DNA of 64,000 nt from Epiperipatus broadwayi (Eukaryota; Onychophora; Udeonychophora; Euonychophora; Peripatidae), in the NCBI GenBank assembly GCA_028023455.1, contig JAQFVV010006426.1, positions 928,001 through 992,000 of the forward strand. The letters run 5' to 3'. Positions 13,068-24,275 of this stretch are shown in pieces; positions within the stretch are counted from its first letter, which is position 1, and the number at the start of each line of letters is the position of its first letter. The notes below the pieces were generated by a model. That model was given only the letters and a program-made list of their open reading frames with translations, did no database searches and had not been told where the DNA came from. The translations under genes were made by a program, and so were the position numbers.

Positions 13068-13128
13068 AAATTCAGTTAAAGCTGATGAAGATTACCACAT
13101 AATCGAAAGCACTACAAAATAATTTAGA
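13068..13128 (+). ncRNA. Hammerhead ribozyme candidate at the 3' end of PLE 2
   Basis: The core CTGATGA (13082-13088) is followed by a stem II GATTA (13090-13094) / TAATC (13100-13104) closed by CCACA, then GAAA (13105-13108), a minimal stem III AG-CA-CU, and an NUH-type site CUA. Outer flanks AAATT and AATTT can pair as distal stem I beyond an internal loop, with a G-C pair next to the core. The layout (type I, very short stem III) matches what is known for PLE terminal-repeat hammerheads. An unpaired A sits between core and stem II, and proximal stem I is weak, so activity is uncertain. Confidence 0.6.
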
Positions 13129-13204
13129 CTATAATATTGTATTAATGGTTAATTTTTGTTTTTTTCTTATATATATATATATGTAAGTGTGTATGTATAT
13201 TAAT

Positions 13205-13440
13205 TAGATTAAAAACATAGGGCTGGTTCATTGAGCACTTTTTGCCAAAGTTGAATTAAAACATAGCTTTGAAAGAAGTAATGTGATCACTTTAACATCT
13301 TCAGTCTCTCATTTCAAAATACTTCAGATTGGCCTATATAACTGAATATAGGTAAAAGGATAAGATGGCCCATTCTTATCTTTTGAAAGATAAGAATGAG
13401 AGTATTTCATGTGCTCAATAAAACCAGCTAATTAGTATAT
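13205..13440. repeat. Dispersed repeat related to the foldback at 62,400
   Basis: The stretch ACTTCAGATTGGCCTATATA (13320-13339) and the following GGTAAAAGGATAAGATGG part match, partly in inverted orientation, pieces of the element at 62,400-62,735. It also contains a short self-complementary TTCTTATCTTTTGAAAGATAAGAA hairpin at about 13,374-13,397. No coding content. Confidence 0.5.
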
Positions 13441-13469
13441 AATATTAACTGCTAAAATAAAATTATATA

Positions 13470-14333
13470 TATATGTGGAGGGACACAAAAATAACTGGAA
13501 TCATTCTCTGATTTACATACCTGTTGTAGTATATACTTCTGCTGATACATATTTCTTGCAGAAACTTTTCTACATCAATCTGCCAAATGACATCACTGTG
13601 TAAAATCATGAGACCATATAGCATATTTTTTTGTAAAGTGCATTTCACATATTTGTTGATTTTTTTATAATGGCTGAAAAGATTGAACAATTTGAAATTT
13701 TTTGTTTACAAATAATGACAAGGAAAACAGTTGTAATGCTCAAAGCAGGTTATAAGCAAGATGATCTTGTAAAAAACACAATTTTAATTGAAATGTTAAA
13801 TTTATCATGTTCCTAAAAAGCTTGGCAAGTTAAGTCCAAAGCCAAAACAATATTGATTTTTTTTTATCCAAATGGCATTTTTCTCTCAGATTTAATTTGT
13901 AACAGTCAGGCATTTTATATGCAAGTTCTGAAGCATTTACATGATGTGGTAAAATGTAAACATCCATTTAGTGGCAAAGAAAATAGTACAAAACAAAATG
14001 TCATTTCTCAAAGCTTTGAATATAAACACTTTTTTAATTAAATTAACATGACTCAATTTATCTATCAGCCATATTTGCTCAATCTCGCTTTGTGTGATTT
14101 TTTTAAATCTCTCGAATGAAAAAATGTCCCAATTTTTTTTTCAGACTTAGAAGTGGTATGAAAAAATGATAGAGGCATTAAAAGACATCACTTTGCAAGT
14201 GTTTCCAGACTACTTTGAAAAGTGAAAAATATGTTTAATAATTTGAAAGAGATTAAATTTATAAGACTTAAAAATAAACAGACAATTTTCTATTATAAAA
14301 TTCCAGTTATTTATGGGTCCCCCTCATATATAA
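13470..14333 (+). mobile_element. Decayed mariner-like (Tc1/mariner) transposon
   Basis: Terminal inverted repeats of about 30 bp flank it: the left end reads GAGGGACACAAAAATAACTG and the right end, reverse-complemented, GGGGGACCCATAAATAACTG. Both abut TA repeats, the mariner target. Inside on the + strand are fragments of a transposase: an N-terminal helix-turn-helix-like part with TRKTVVMLKAGYK near 13,718 and a C-terminal QPYLLNLALCDFF (about 14066-14104), which matches the mariner motif around the third catalytic aspartate (family form PYSPDLAPCD), here with D to N. At about 865 bp it is shorter than a full 1.3-kb mariner and has many stops. It is dead but may still be cross-mobilisable. 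Confidence 0.8.
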
Positions 14334-15860
14334 ATGAAATGGAAGTAACCAATTTCCATAAACTATAAATATATAGTATTCATACAACAATAAATATTAA
14401 TACAGAATAGATAGCCTCCTATTCTATAATGAATATAGAGCACTCATAGGTCAAAATAGTAATAAAGAACAGGAAGCCACCTATTCCTTATGCTTTGATG
14501 TAATTAAATAAACATTCATTGACAATATTGGAATCAGAATGTGATAGCTTAAATTATTTTGAAATTATATATGTATACTGTATTACAGGACAAAGAATTT
14601 ATTTTATTTTTAATGATCAGTAATGTTAACACTAAGTTAATTTTATATTAACACTAAGTTAATTTTATAAATAATAAATACACATAGCTGATATATATAT
14701 ATGTAAATTAAATTATTTTTAATAACCTGTAATATAAACACTAAATTAATTGTATAAATGCAAATAATTAATGTGCATAGGCTGATATATATATATATGT
14801 CAATAGATGGCATTCTACCAAAAACCCGTCAAGCGTAAGTTTGTTTACATAAACGTCAGAGCAAGAATTCACTATCTCTAACTTTAACTCCACTTTCAGA
14901 TCATGATTTCAAGCTATTTGCTATCATCAGTGAAAGACAAGAATAAGAAACTAAATCTAAACACAAACTCTGAGCATTTATGAAACAGTTTCTATTCAGC
15001 TTGCAAGTGTGAATCTTTTAGACACGTAATGTCTGATATCAGTTCAGCATCACCACATAGTAGAAGCCTCTGCAATATATATCATTGCAAGAAAGACCTC
15101 AAAGGTACATTTATGAAAAACAAAAAAACAATTAAAAACTTGCTAACGCTTGTATTTATGTCAATAGATGGCATTCTACCAAAAACACCATCAAGCGTGT
15201 TTGTTTATATATATATATAAAAGCACTAGGTTAATTTTACAAATGTAAATAATAAATACACCATAGCTTGATATATATATTATATGAAAATTAAATTGAA
15301 GTAACCAATTTTCATAAGCCATTAATAGACAGCACTCTTACATCAATAAATTTTAATCATTAACAGGAACCATCAATTCTTTTAAGCTTTGATCCATTTA
15401 AATGACTATTCATTAATATGTTTATCAGCAGAGTGTGATGACTATACATTAGCCAGGTTTTAATCATGGCTTAAATTATTTTGAGCTTATGCACACATAC
15501 ACACACACACACATTATTATTACAAAGAATTTATCATATTTTTCATGACCTGTAATATTAATATTACAGGTTACAAAAAATAATTTTTTTTTATATCCAT
15601 AATATAGTATATATATGATTTCAAAATAATTTAAGACATGTTTAAAATCTGGCTAATGTATAGTTATTACATTCTGATTTCAACACCATCAATGAATATT
15701 TATTTAAATTCATCAAAACTTATCTGTTCTTTATTAATATTTATTGATGTAAGATGCCATAGCTCTCAGGAACTAATTATTTCCATTTAATTTACATATA
15801 TATATATTAGGTTATGTGCATTTATTATTTACATATATATATATATACTGTTCTAAGAAT
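14334..15860. repeat. Cluster of direct and inverted copies of an AT-rich repeat
   Basis: The segment beginning GGAAGTAACCAATTTCCATAA (from 14341) recurs in direct orientation at about 15,297 and inverted at about 15,600-15,800. A second unit with CACTAAGTTAATTTTATAAA occurs at about 14,628, 14,650, 14,737 and 15,222. A third, TGTCAATAGATGGCATTCTA, occurs at 14,797 and 15,158. Microsatellites are (TA)n at several points and (CA)n at about 15,486-15,512. A 63-codon frame at 15029-15220 spans these repeats and is not a gene. Confidence 0.65.
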
Positions 15861-16465
15861 CGTATGTTTGTATGTATATTTTATGTATAAATATGATCTC
15901 ATGATTAACAACTATATCCATGACCTAGATGAAGTTGTAGATCACAGTAAGTCATACATTTTTTAAATTAAAGAATCCTAAGTAGCCCATAGAAAAATCC
16001 AATTTGCAATGAGCATTTAGTGATTTTTTGAGCTGAAAAGTAATACTATTGTTTCCTAATGTATGAATTTTTTGTGGAACAAATTTGATAGAGATTTGGG
16101 ACTACATTAGTGAAATAATATCTCTATTATTTGTTAGCCAAGAAAAGCATTTACTGTTTCAGAAATGTAAAATTTACCTCCAGGGTCGATGGGAAGGTGT
16201 TTGACACTTTTAAACAAAAAAGTCTATCATCCTTCTTTTTTTACATATATTTATATAAATATGAGACCAAAAAATGTTCGCGCATGGAAGTATGCACACG
16301 CATTCATATATATATAACATTATCAGTTGAATTATTATTACATATAATGTTTTTAAATCTTGCCTGAGAATTAATACAATATTAATGCAAATAAGAAAGT
16401 GAAAAAATAACAGCCATTATTCAACTTCATCTTGGCTCCCCCAAACCTGGTGCTTCTAAACGATT
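15861..16465. other. Intergenic, no supported gene
   Basis: A 78-codon frame at 16131-16367 has no recognisable motif and ends in a (TA)n tract; it is treated as chance. No repeat boundary is evident before the hAT element. Confidence 0.6.
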
Positions 16466-16473
16466 GTCTAGAT

Positions 16474-16951
16474 CAGTGGTCTTCAACCTTTTCACACCTG
16501 CAGACCGGTAAAAATAAGGATAAGGTTCCGCGGACCAGCAAAAAATAAGGACAAGATTTCTCAAACCGGCAGAAGTCTATAGATAAATTTTCTTAAAGAT
16601 AAGCATAATTGTTATAACTGATCAAAACAACAATGTTAAATATAAAGTTTTATATATATGGAGTTTATATAATAAAAAACTTTTTTTAACATTTTTTTTA
16701 GAAAAGTAATAAACAATTTAATTCTACCCCCCCCCCCCATAAACATCTGTGATAACTAGAAAATCAAATTAATTTATGAATGATTGATTAGATTTTGTTT
16801 TCGTTCTGTTTTCTTTTTTTTTTAATTGGGTAAAAATGAGATGAAAAAATAAAAATTGGCTATATTAATTAAAAGTTTAAACTCTTATTATTTATTATTA
16901 CAAACTTTTTACTGCCCATCTAGCACGCGGACCAAGGGTTGAAGAACACTG
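16474..16951 (+). mobile_element. hAT-superfamily MITE with 8-bp target duplication
   Basis: The ends are inverted: the left end reads CAGTGGTCTTCAACC and the right end is GGTTGAAGAACACTG, the hallmark CAGTGG...AACC form of hAT elements. It is bracketed by a perfect 8-bp duplication GTCTAGAT at 16466-16473 and 16952-16959, the hAT target-duplication length. At 478 bp with no transposase it is non-autonomous. Near-terminal GCAGACCGG and CCGCGGACC blocks resemble the subterminal G/C-rich repeats of this superfamily. Confidence 0.92.
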
Positions 16952-17330
16952 GTCTAGATTCGCCTAATTGTAAATCTAGCCTCTGGTATTTAATCAAATA
17001 CAATTTAATATATTAGAAAAAATTATCGCATTTCTTTTGAAATTGCGAGATGACATTTATAATTTTATATTTTCCACATCAAATGTACACAATCATTTAA
17101 GATAGATCTGGTATATTTTCAATTAAATATTTTGCCAATGCTAAATATTAATTCCTAATGCGCAAATAATATCTGCCATTACTTAAACTAAAAGAAATTC
17201 GCGAAAGTAACACGCCTATTTAATAAAAACAACAACGATATAATATACAGTATATGTAAATCGAGTAGAGGACAGATATTTATGAAGCAAAATAATCGCA
17301 TTTAAACAATGAATATCTAACAGTACTTAC

Positions 17331-17452
17331 CACAGTACGTTAGCAATTATTAAACCGTCTACCTCAAATTTGACTGGGATATTTGTTCCCGAACCTGAGC
17401 CTCGGGATTTACTTACTGGTACAGCAAGGGCCGATTCGTTTTTAGAAGTCAT
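17331..17452 (-). CDS. First coding exon of an unidentified host gene
   Basis: Minus-strand ATG at 17452 (A at position -3) opens a 40-codon frame plus two bases, ending at a consensus splice donor CTGTG|GTAAGTACTG (17331/17330). The peptide starts MTSKNESALAVPVSKSRG, is serine- and lysine-rich with an SGSG stretch, and turns hydrophobic at the end (VDGLIIANVL), as if leading into a membrane segment or folded domain in exon 2. Its base composition is clearly more GC-rich than the surroundings and codon use looks coding. The ORF is too short and too early in the protein for me to identify the family. Downstream exons should lie below 17,331 on the minus strand, possibly beyond the window; I could not recognise them. 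Confidence 0.6.
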
Positions 17453-17760
17453 TTAATTAATTGCGATATTTAATGTGAAACGTTGAACAGAAATATTAAT
17501 GATATTAAATTACAGTAAAAATTAACGCAATTAAAAGTACTGTACTAAAATGTTCTCATAATGATTTAAAATAGAAAAGAAATAAATAATTATTTCTTTC
17601 TACATTGCTAAAGGAAAAGTTTTTAGTACAACAGATCGTTTTATAAACATAACTTCTATAGCAATAGTAGCTAATAAAATAAAACTTCACGTTAGCAATA
17701 CGTGACAGTTTTACTCCGTTCGATTTCGATTAATTTTAATCTCATTTATTGATAGCTGCG
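17453..17760 (-). promoter_or_regulatory. Probable 5' flank/promoter of the exon at 17,331-17,452
   Basis: The region upstream of the ATG on the minus strand contains more CpG and mixed-composition sequence than the general background, for example ATCGAACGGAGT (17717-17728 reversed). No TATA box or initiator can be singled out in such AT-rich DNA, so this is an inference from position and composition only. Confidence 0.3.
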
Positions 17761-18544
17761 CAAATAAAATTAAAGATTTTTTTGTAAATATTTTACAGTA
17801 GTTGTTTTATTTATTTAATCTATGGGATTTTATTTTTTTATAGATAGATTAACTATTAACAAAATATTACAGAGGAATCTATAGAGATTCTGATTAGAAG
17901 ATATACTCATTAGTGGCTTCATTAAATTCTTCAATCCTGACATTGTAGCTATAGATATATGTTTGATCACATGTGAATAGATCCTGACTTCTAAATGCCA
18001 TTTAAGAAACAGATAATCCAGTAGCCATAAGTTGTCCGGAATCTGTTGATGAAACTAGTTATGCATAAGACACCATTTGATTTTATAGTTAGACCTAGAA
18101 ACAAAATTGTTAGGAACGTTTTAAAAATTATATTTTTACGCCACGATTAAGATTTTGGAGTAAACATGAAGAAAGAGGATCTTGGTTTGTGATGAATCTC
18201 TTATCTTTAATTATTGGCAAGGCTGATCTGCTTGAAACTTTTTATGCATCTTTGTGAAGCAACTTATTTTTTTGATATCTGGCAGAGAAATATATGAAAG
18301 ATCAGGGAGCCACTGCACAGAATTGCGCTAGTAATATTTTTCATAATAATATTGAGTATCCAGAAATTTAATATAACAACTTTTTCTCCAAACAGAGATA
18401 CAATATTCACCAACAAAATTTGCTAGTGCTAAGAAAGCTATTAGTAAAACACTTGCATTATATCCCCAAATAATACTAATCAATTTTCCAAGAAGGTTAT
18501 TTTTAGAAAATAATTTTGATTTAATCTTAGAAAAATAAGGCTTT
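17761..18544. other. Intergenic, no supported gene
   Basis: No motif, exon or repeat boundary stands out. Confidence 0.55.
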
Positions 18545-19105
18545 GGTTGTTAACAATTTTTATTAGTCATTCATTCGACTAGAAATCATCCATTTAATAA
18601 TATTTCTGTAGTATAATTTTCACTACATCACTCTCAAGCAAAGTATGTACTGGTTTCTATCTGCTTTTAACACCTTGTGGAGGGGTGTAATCATAAACAT
18701 ATGATCAAAGACATGTAAAAAAGATGTATGATCCCCAATATGCACATTTTGTGCTAAAACAACACTCATCAGTTGGTCCAGATCACAATTCCTCATACAT
18801 ACCTTTATCATTATTCAGTATATATAGATAGCCAATTACTACAGTTCAATTGATAGGTGTCAAAATTACTATCCTTGCAACTTTGTCACAAAACACTTGA
18901 TGAAAGTATATTAATAATTTTTATTAGTCATTCATTAGACTAGAGATTATCCACTTAATGAATAATATTTCTATAGTGTAATTTTTACTACACCGCTATC
19001 ATGCAAAGTAGGGACTGGTTTTTATCTGGTTTTAACACCATGCATGAGAGTGATGTAGTGAAAATCACACTACAGGAAATATTATTCATTAAAATTATGA
19101 CTACT
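18545..19105. repeat. Duplicated repeat with a foldback end
   Basis: A segment of about 130 bp starting near 18,553 (TTTTTATTAGTCATTCATTC...) recurs at about 18,911 with roughly 80-85% identity by eye; both contain an ACTGGTTT(C/T)TATCTG block. From 18,960 to 19,100 the repeat folds back on itself: AATAATATTTCTATAGTGTA pairs with ACACTACAGGAAATATTATT. The 62-codon (18623-18811) and 92-codon (18988-19266) minus frames lie across it and are chance. Confidence 0.65.
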
Positions 19106-19703
19106 CTTAAATAGCATTGGTTTGATTGTTTATAACTCACTAAAAGGTTATATTCAGATATTAAGATATTTCCCCAATATTTGTGAGCAAGCACTAGAAT
19201 ATACATTTTATTAAAAATAGGGTTTGATTTTTTTTTGAAGTGAAATGGTGAGATAGTCACATGCACTATATTGAGAGACTAAAAAATCAGCAAATGATCT
19301 GCAAAAATTATGAGGAAGAATTTTATATTTATTATAGTATAAATGATATTTGATTCACTACTTGTTTTATAATTGAAAAATATAAATCTATGTAAATGTA
19401 TGAAAAGTTCAATGCAGCAGACCACAGTGTCAGAATTACATGTAATAAATTCGGAAGAGTAATATCTATTTAGTTGAAATACATCACTATGATGTACTAA
19501 TCGTTTTTAAATCTAATGTTATAAAGTCACATCTTTATTGCATTGGACATGTGAAGGCATAAACAGCAGAACCATTTACAAAATGAATATAGCTAGTCCA
19601 ACTTTAAGAAAGATGAAAAAAATATTTCACTAAGGATAAAGTTTGCTATGACCAAACAAAACATCTAAACTACAAATGCATCCATATAAATGTATTTCTC
19701 CAT
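19106..19703. other. Intergenic, no supported gene
   Basis: Plain AT-rich sequence without identifiable structure. Confidence 0.5.
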
Positions 19704-20095
19704 TTAATTTGATATGTAGCCATGCTGTCTTTTAATTTCTTCTACAGCAAAGTTTTCTTTCTGAAACATTTCAATACCATGACTAATTGTAGCTCCCCAA
19801 TGTATTCTAGTCTTTGGCATGTCTTTCCAATGAAAACAATCAACATTGTGTTTTTTATAATGTTTTGAGGTAATCTTTAAATGTAAACAGGATTTGTCTT
19901 TGCCATGAAAACCATGATTAAATTCATCATAAAATATATTTTTAAGAAGTATTGTATTATTTCATTTAATACATTCCCTCCAATGAATATGCCATTTTAC
20001 AACTGTAGATTTTATAATATCATATTTAGATAATTGAAGAATATATTGAATAGTCTTATGATTATAAAATTCATAGGTGAATTTGACCAATTTTT
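19704..20095 (-). pseudogene. Unidentified coding-like segment, one in-frame stop
   Basis: Reading the minus strand from 20,095 to the TAA at 19,706-19,704 gives about 130 codons broken by a single TGA. Composition is protein-like: rich in W, H and C, with VKWHIHWRECIK before the stop and FNHGFHGKDKSC, VDCFHWKDMPKTRIHWG and IEMFQKENFAVEEIKRQHG after it. In DNA this AT-rich, such a long frame with many W, H and C codons is unlikely by chance. Part of it (VDCFHW to EIKR) is present again, inverted, at 20,160-20,250. I do not recognise the family; a transposase or retroelement protein is plausible because the segment is duplicated. No start codon or splice sites were established. Confidence 0.5.
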
Positions 20096-20159
20096 ATGGG
20101 AGCGGCAGACTAAATTTGCACTGTAAAAACTACTTCAAAGTAATTCTAAAACTACATTA

Positions 20160-20290
20160 AACTGATTGCTTCCATTGAAATATGGCCAAGAATTGATCAC
20201 AATGGAGAGCTACAATTAGTTAAAGATGTTGAAATGTTTCAGAAAAAAGATCTGCAGAAGTTAAAAGATAGAATCACAAACTGTCAAATA
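20160..20290 (+). repeat. Inverted copy of part of the 19,704-20,095 segment
   Basis: On the + strand this reads GATTGCTTCCATTG... through GAGCTACAATTAGTTAAAGA to GAAATGTTTCAGAAAA, matching the minus strand of about 19,750-19,855. Indels break the frame. Together the two form a loose palindrome with a spacer of about 300 bp. Confidence 0.7.
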
Positions 20291-20633
20291 AATGAATGAG
20301 CCAAAATAGGATATGTTGATGTAAATAAAAAATTGAAGGATAGTGTGGATTCAAGCTATGCCACATGTTTGAATACCACATACTTTCTTTCCATGGAGAA
20401 AATAAGAATGTATTGAGAGTGTTCCTTACAAATTAAAAATAAACAAGTGGCTTATTGTTCTGGAGTTCAGACCCAGGATGTGACAGTTGGGCCAGCAATT
20501 TTTGAACATTGAACTCCAGAATCTTTTCTTTATGGCTTAATGCAGTGATCTTCCAAAATCATATAGGGTATTTACATTTTTTTGCATTTACTAAGCATCA
20601 ATGAATGATATACTCTGTTGAGAAGACTTTTGC

Positions 20634-20735
20634 TGTAGAGTGATGGACTTGAAAGCTAGAGATTACTGGTTTAATCTCCAATGTAACATGTATATCTCAA
20701 GCAACTTACCATTCACTTATTATTTTCCCTGTGCA
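20634..20735 (+). repeat. Possible tRNA-derived SINE fragment
   Basis: TAGAGTGATGG resembles a polymerase III A box and GGTTTAATCTCC, about 30 bp later, a B box (GGTTCGANTCC form). The remainder after the B box is CAAGCAACTTACC-type SINE-like sequence. Weak call: no flanking duplication or A-rich tail was found. Confidence 0.35.
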
Positions 20736-22179
20736 GGAAAGTAGGATTGATAGAATTGATGGATTCTGAGCTAAAATTTTTTGCTTTAAAACTTAGTATA
20801 TTCCTTTTGAAGATTGAATGTAATATGAGTTCCATAGCAATTATTGTTAATGATATCACATTTTTTTCTTTTTCTACCTCCCTCCTCATTTTATTTTTTT
20901 ATATGCTCTATAAAATATTTGTATTGGGGAAAAAACTAAATGGGATTAGGCATGTCAGTAAGTAAAGGAATTATTAAATTTTGATCTAGATAAATATTTG
21001 AGATATTAGAATCATTCGGCATAAAATGAAGGTATAGTTATTAGTGCATTCACTAGCCAAGTTCATGATTTGGATTTAAGTCAAGATGGAGTTTGACATT
21101 TTTTCAGCTAAATAAAATTTCCCAGATAGGCATAGGATTTTTACAGGTAGCTAGTTTATAGTCAATCTTGAGAGGCATCTCGAATTAATTAGTAAATGAG
21201 TATCTAGTTATTTTTAGTTGGAAGATAAAGATTGGATTGGTCAAATTAATGATGATGTAATGATCCTAAAAACTTGTTATATTCAGGCTTTATTACTGAT
21301 GGCATGCATGTCATATATCTGTGATTGCATGAACTTATTATTAATGATAATCAAATGTTATTGCTTGATGTAGTATCCTATTGCCTAGACATTTTCCGCA
21401 AGCAAACACATATGCATGTATATTTATACATACTAATGTACCTTTTACTAAATATAAAATTAGAAAATAAAATCATTCATAAAAAAAAGTAGAATATACA
21501 TTTTATGGATGTAAATGTTGTCTGGTTTCAGTTAGCAAATATGGAGATTATTTTTTTGTCACTGACCTGTGTGCTAAAGTGGAAATTTCTTCAGGTGGTT
21601 GTTGTTCTATTATCAATATGGATTTATTTAACTAAATAGAAAAAATGATAGAACAACCTTTTGGGATAACTTAAAATAAAACAAATTTGCTAATGACTTT
21701 ATTAGGTCCTTTACCTATGTGATTTATTATGTCATTCATGCTTAGTATTTAACCACTTCATGTTTAGTATCTAACCATACCTATAATAGTGGTCATTGTG
21801 GTTATTCTAAATATGATGATGAAACTCCAATAGTATATAGAAAACTTAAATCCATCTGGCTTTATACTTAAATATGGAAAAAAAAAATATTTGAAATCTC
21901 ATTAAAATTCCATTTTTTAAGACACAATTCTTCAGTTTGAAAAGATTCTTGGTTGAATACCAGAAAGTAGATTTTGATTTGAGATAATAAAAATAAGATA
22001 ACATAAGTTTTAGTTATTCATTCAATCTGTAGAAATCTATATTTTATTTTTATCTGAAATGTCAAGCATTCTATACTTATCTATTCTATTGAACATTGTA
22101 ATATGGATATGAATTATATAAACTTATTATGAAATAAGAATATTAAAGAATTAATGGTTTAAATACCACATGTATACAA
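20736..22179. other. Intergenic, no supported gene
   Basis: The 72-codon frame at 20747-20965 is hydrophobic but typical of AT-rich noise. A short inverted repeat at about 21,595-21,660 (GTTGTTCTATTATC / GATAGAACAAC) is the only structure seen. Confidence 0.55.
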
Positions 22180-22800
22180 CTGATTATTAAATCACTCAGC
22201 TCCAAAATCAAATTGGTTGTAATTAAAACATATAAATAGAAAATGCTGGTTATTGTTTGAATGTTCAAGTCTTTAACTTAGCTGATCGTGCAGGATGTTT
22301 CATGAAATGGAAGTATAATGAAGTATGACATATTCTCAGATTATCTGTTTCAGTGAGCATTTGTGGATATGTATTATCCATACTTATTATTGTTTTTATG
22401 TGGATGTTCAAATATTTTAAATCTCTAGCTTAGTTAATCATGTGGAATGTTTCATGAAATGCATGTATAGTGGGTGAGATTGGTCTGTGAAGTTTAACAC
22501 TGAGAGTTCAAGATGTATATAAGAATCTTTGTAGGAATGAAAGATAATCTGAAAAAATTTAATGGAGTTTGTTGAATGTTGTAATGTGATATAACTTAAC
22601 CCAACCTATTAATAGATATGAATATTGAAGCATTGATAGGTTAAATTATGTGTATATGACTGACTGTTATTGCATTCAACCTACAAAATCTAATTGGTTG
22701 CAATTGAGACCTGCGCATAAGAAAACTGATTATTATTTCTACGTGACAGTTCAAATATTTCAAACATTTAGCTCTTCTGATTATCAGATATTTTCTTGAT
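22180..22800. repeat. Degenerate direct repeats
   Basis: The block CCAAAATCAAATTGGTTGTAA (about 22,203) recurs as ACAAAATCTAATTGGTTGCAA (about 22,682). A block around GCAGGATGTTTCATGAAATG (about 22,290) recurs at about 22,443. These are diverged copies of one repeat, period roughly 150-480 bp. Confidence 0.5.
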
Positions 22801-23444
22801 AAGAGAGATTATTTTGTATTTTTTTTTCAAATAGTAGTTGTTCTTTGCTTTGAAGAGGGTACTTTTTTTGGAGAGTGGGGTTAAGGGATAAGGAAACTGT
22901 AAATCGTTAAAGATTAATCAAGCATAGGTTAAAGAAAAAAAAAACTAGGTTGAAAGGTTTTTTCAAATAATGATCTATATTGCTAGTTAAATAGTTTTCA
23001 AAGAAATATACAATTATAATTAATACATATAAGGAATAAATTGATTAATGCAACCTAACCAATTAAATCTTTCAGATTTGTAACATATTGTAAAATTTTA
23101 CAGATAACTCTTTCTCATTACATATGCATTTCAAAAGTTAAAAAATTCTCAGCTTTTTGAGAGTTCCTCTATAATTCAAAACTACATCATTTGGCTATAC
23201 AAACATTTAAGGTGCATGTGAAAAAAAAAGTTAAAGCCTTTCTCTTTCGAATTAGTTAAGATAAGTTTAAGGAACTCCTACTCTTAACTTGCCATTTGGA
23301 TGGGTATTCAAGCAATATGTTCTATATAACTCAGCATGTATTTATTAACTATTATTCTTATTTGAGTTTATGATGTCTGTGATGTGAAAACATATATTAT
23401 AGTTGGTGTTGCTCAAAAAAACCCATGACATCTAATATCATGAT
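22801..23444. other. Intergenic, no supported gene
   Basis: Contains a GA-rich patch near 22,850-22,890. No coding motif is visible before the Gypsy integrase remnant, although upstream pol sequence would be expected here if the element were longer. Confidence 0.5.
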
Positions 23445-24275
23445 TCTGCCTGAAAGTAGGAAAAACATCCTACATTTATTACATAAGGGACATCCGAGTG
23501 TAATGAGGTTGAAAAAGTTAACATGCTCATATATAGACAGAATTGAATAGCGACATTGAACAGACTGTAAAAATTGTTAAACGAGTCAAAGCATAGAAAA
23601 GTTTCTGGCTAAGAAATTTAAGTCCTGTCCTGAAGCTATGGAAGCTTGGCAATAAGTATATTTAGACCATGCTGACCATTTCATGAAAAAAATATTTTTT
23701 GTAGCCATGGATGCATATTCAAAATGGGTTGAAGATTGTGTATTAAATAACATAAATACAGAAATTGTGATAAAAGTTTTGAATGAACTCTTTGTGATAC
23801 ACAGTTATCCAGAGACTATAATAACAGATAATAAAACTGGTTCACCTTGAATAAAATTAAAAACTTCCATACTCCAAAGGGGATACAGCACATTAAAATA
23901 ACTTCATCACTCACAATCTAATAGTATAGCAGAGAAGGCAGTACAATGGCTAAAAATGCACTTAATATGCTGACATACCCAAAGCAATTACTACTGCTAT
24001 GTTTTGTCAGCATTTTATGCCCAGCATGGTCAGAAAGAATTAAGACAACACACAAGAACACCCTGGACCATACTACTTCCAAATAAAAGTAGAAAGAAAA
24101 ATGACTATTTGGAAAATGGAAAATTTATTGTGAACCAAAATGTATAAATTAAAGATATAATAGAGGAAATGGTTATCAGAAATAATTACAAAAATAATAT
24201 CTGAAATAATTTTAGAAGATGGCAAAGTATTTAAACATCATATCAATCATATTAAAGAACACAGAACAGAATGAT
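23445..24275 (+). pseudogene. Gypsy-type integrase remnant
   Basis: Conceptual translation in shifting frames gives the order found in Ty3/Gypsy pol C-termini: an H-type zinc region (HLLHKGHPSVMRLKKL, about 23,476-23,525), a catalytic core with DHADHFMKKIFFVAMDAYSKW (about 23,667-23,730), VLNELFVIHSYPETIITDN (about 23,778-23,835), and a C-terminal chromodomain-proximal tail with EDGKVFKHHINHIKEH (about 24,215-24,262). Many stops and shifts are present. Protease, reverse transcriptase and LTRs are not found adjacent, so it is a fragment. Confidence 0.8.

Noticed and set aside
13463-13690. 75-codon minus frame inside the mariner element
   Set aside because: It is antisense to the transposase remnant, which is on the + strand.
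17340-17460. Additional downstream exons of the 17,452 gene in 1-17,330
   Set aside because: No minus-strand segment with both splice sites and coding composition could be supported; none is called.
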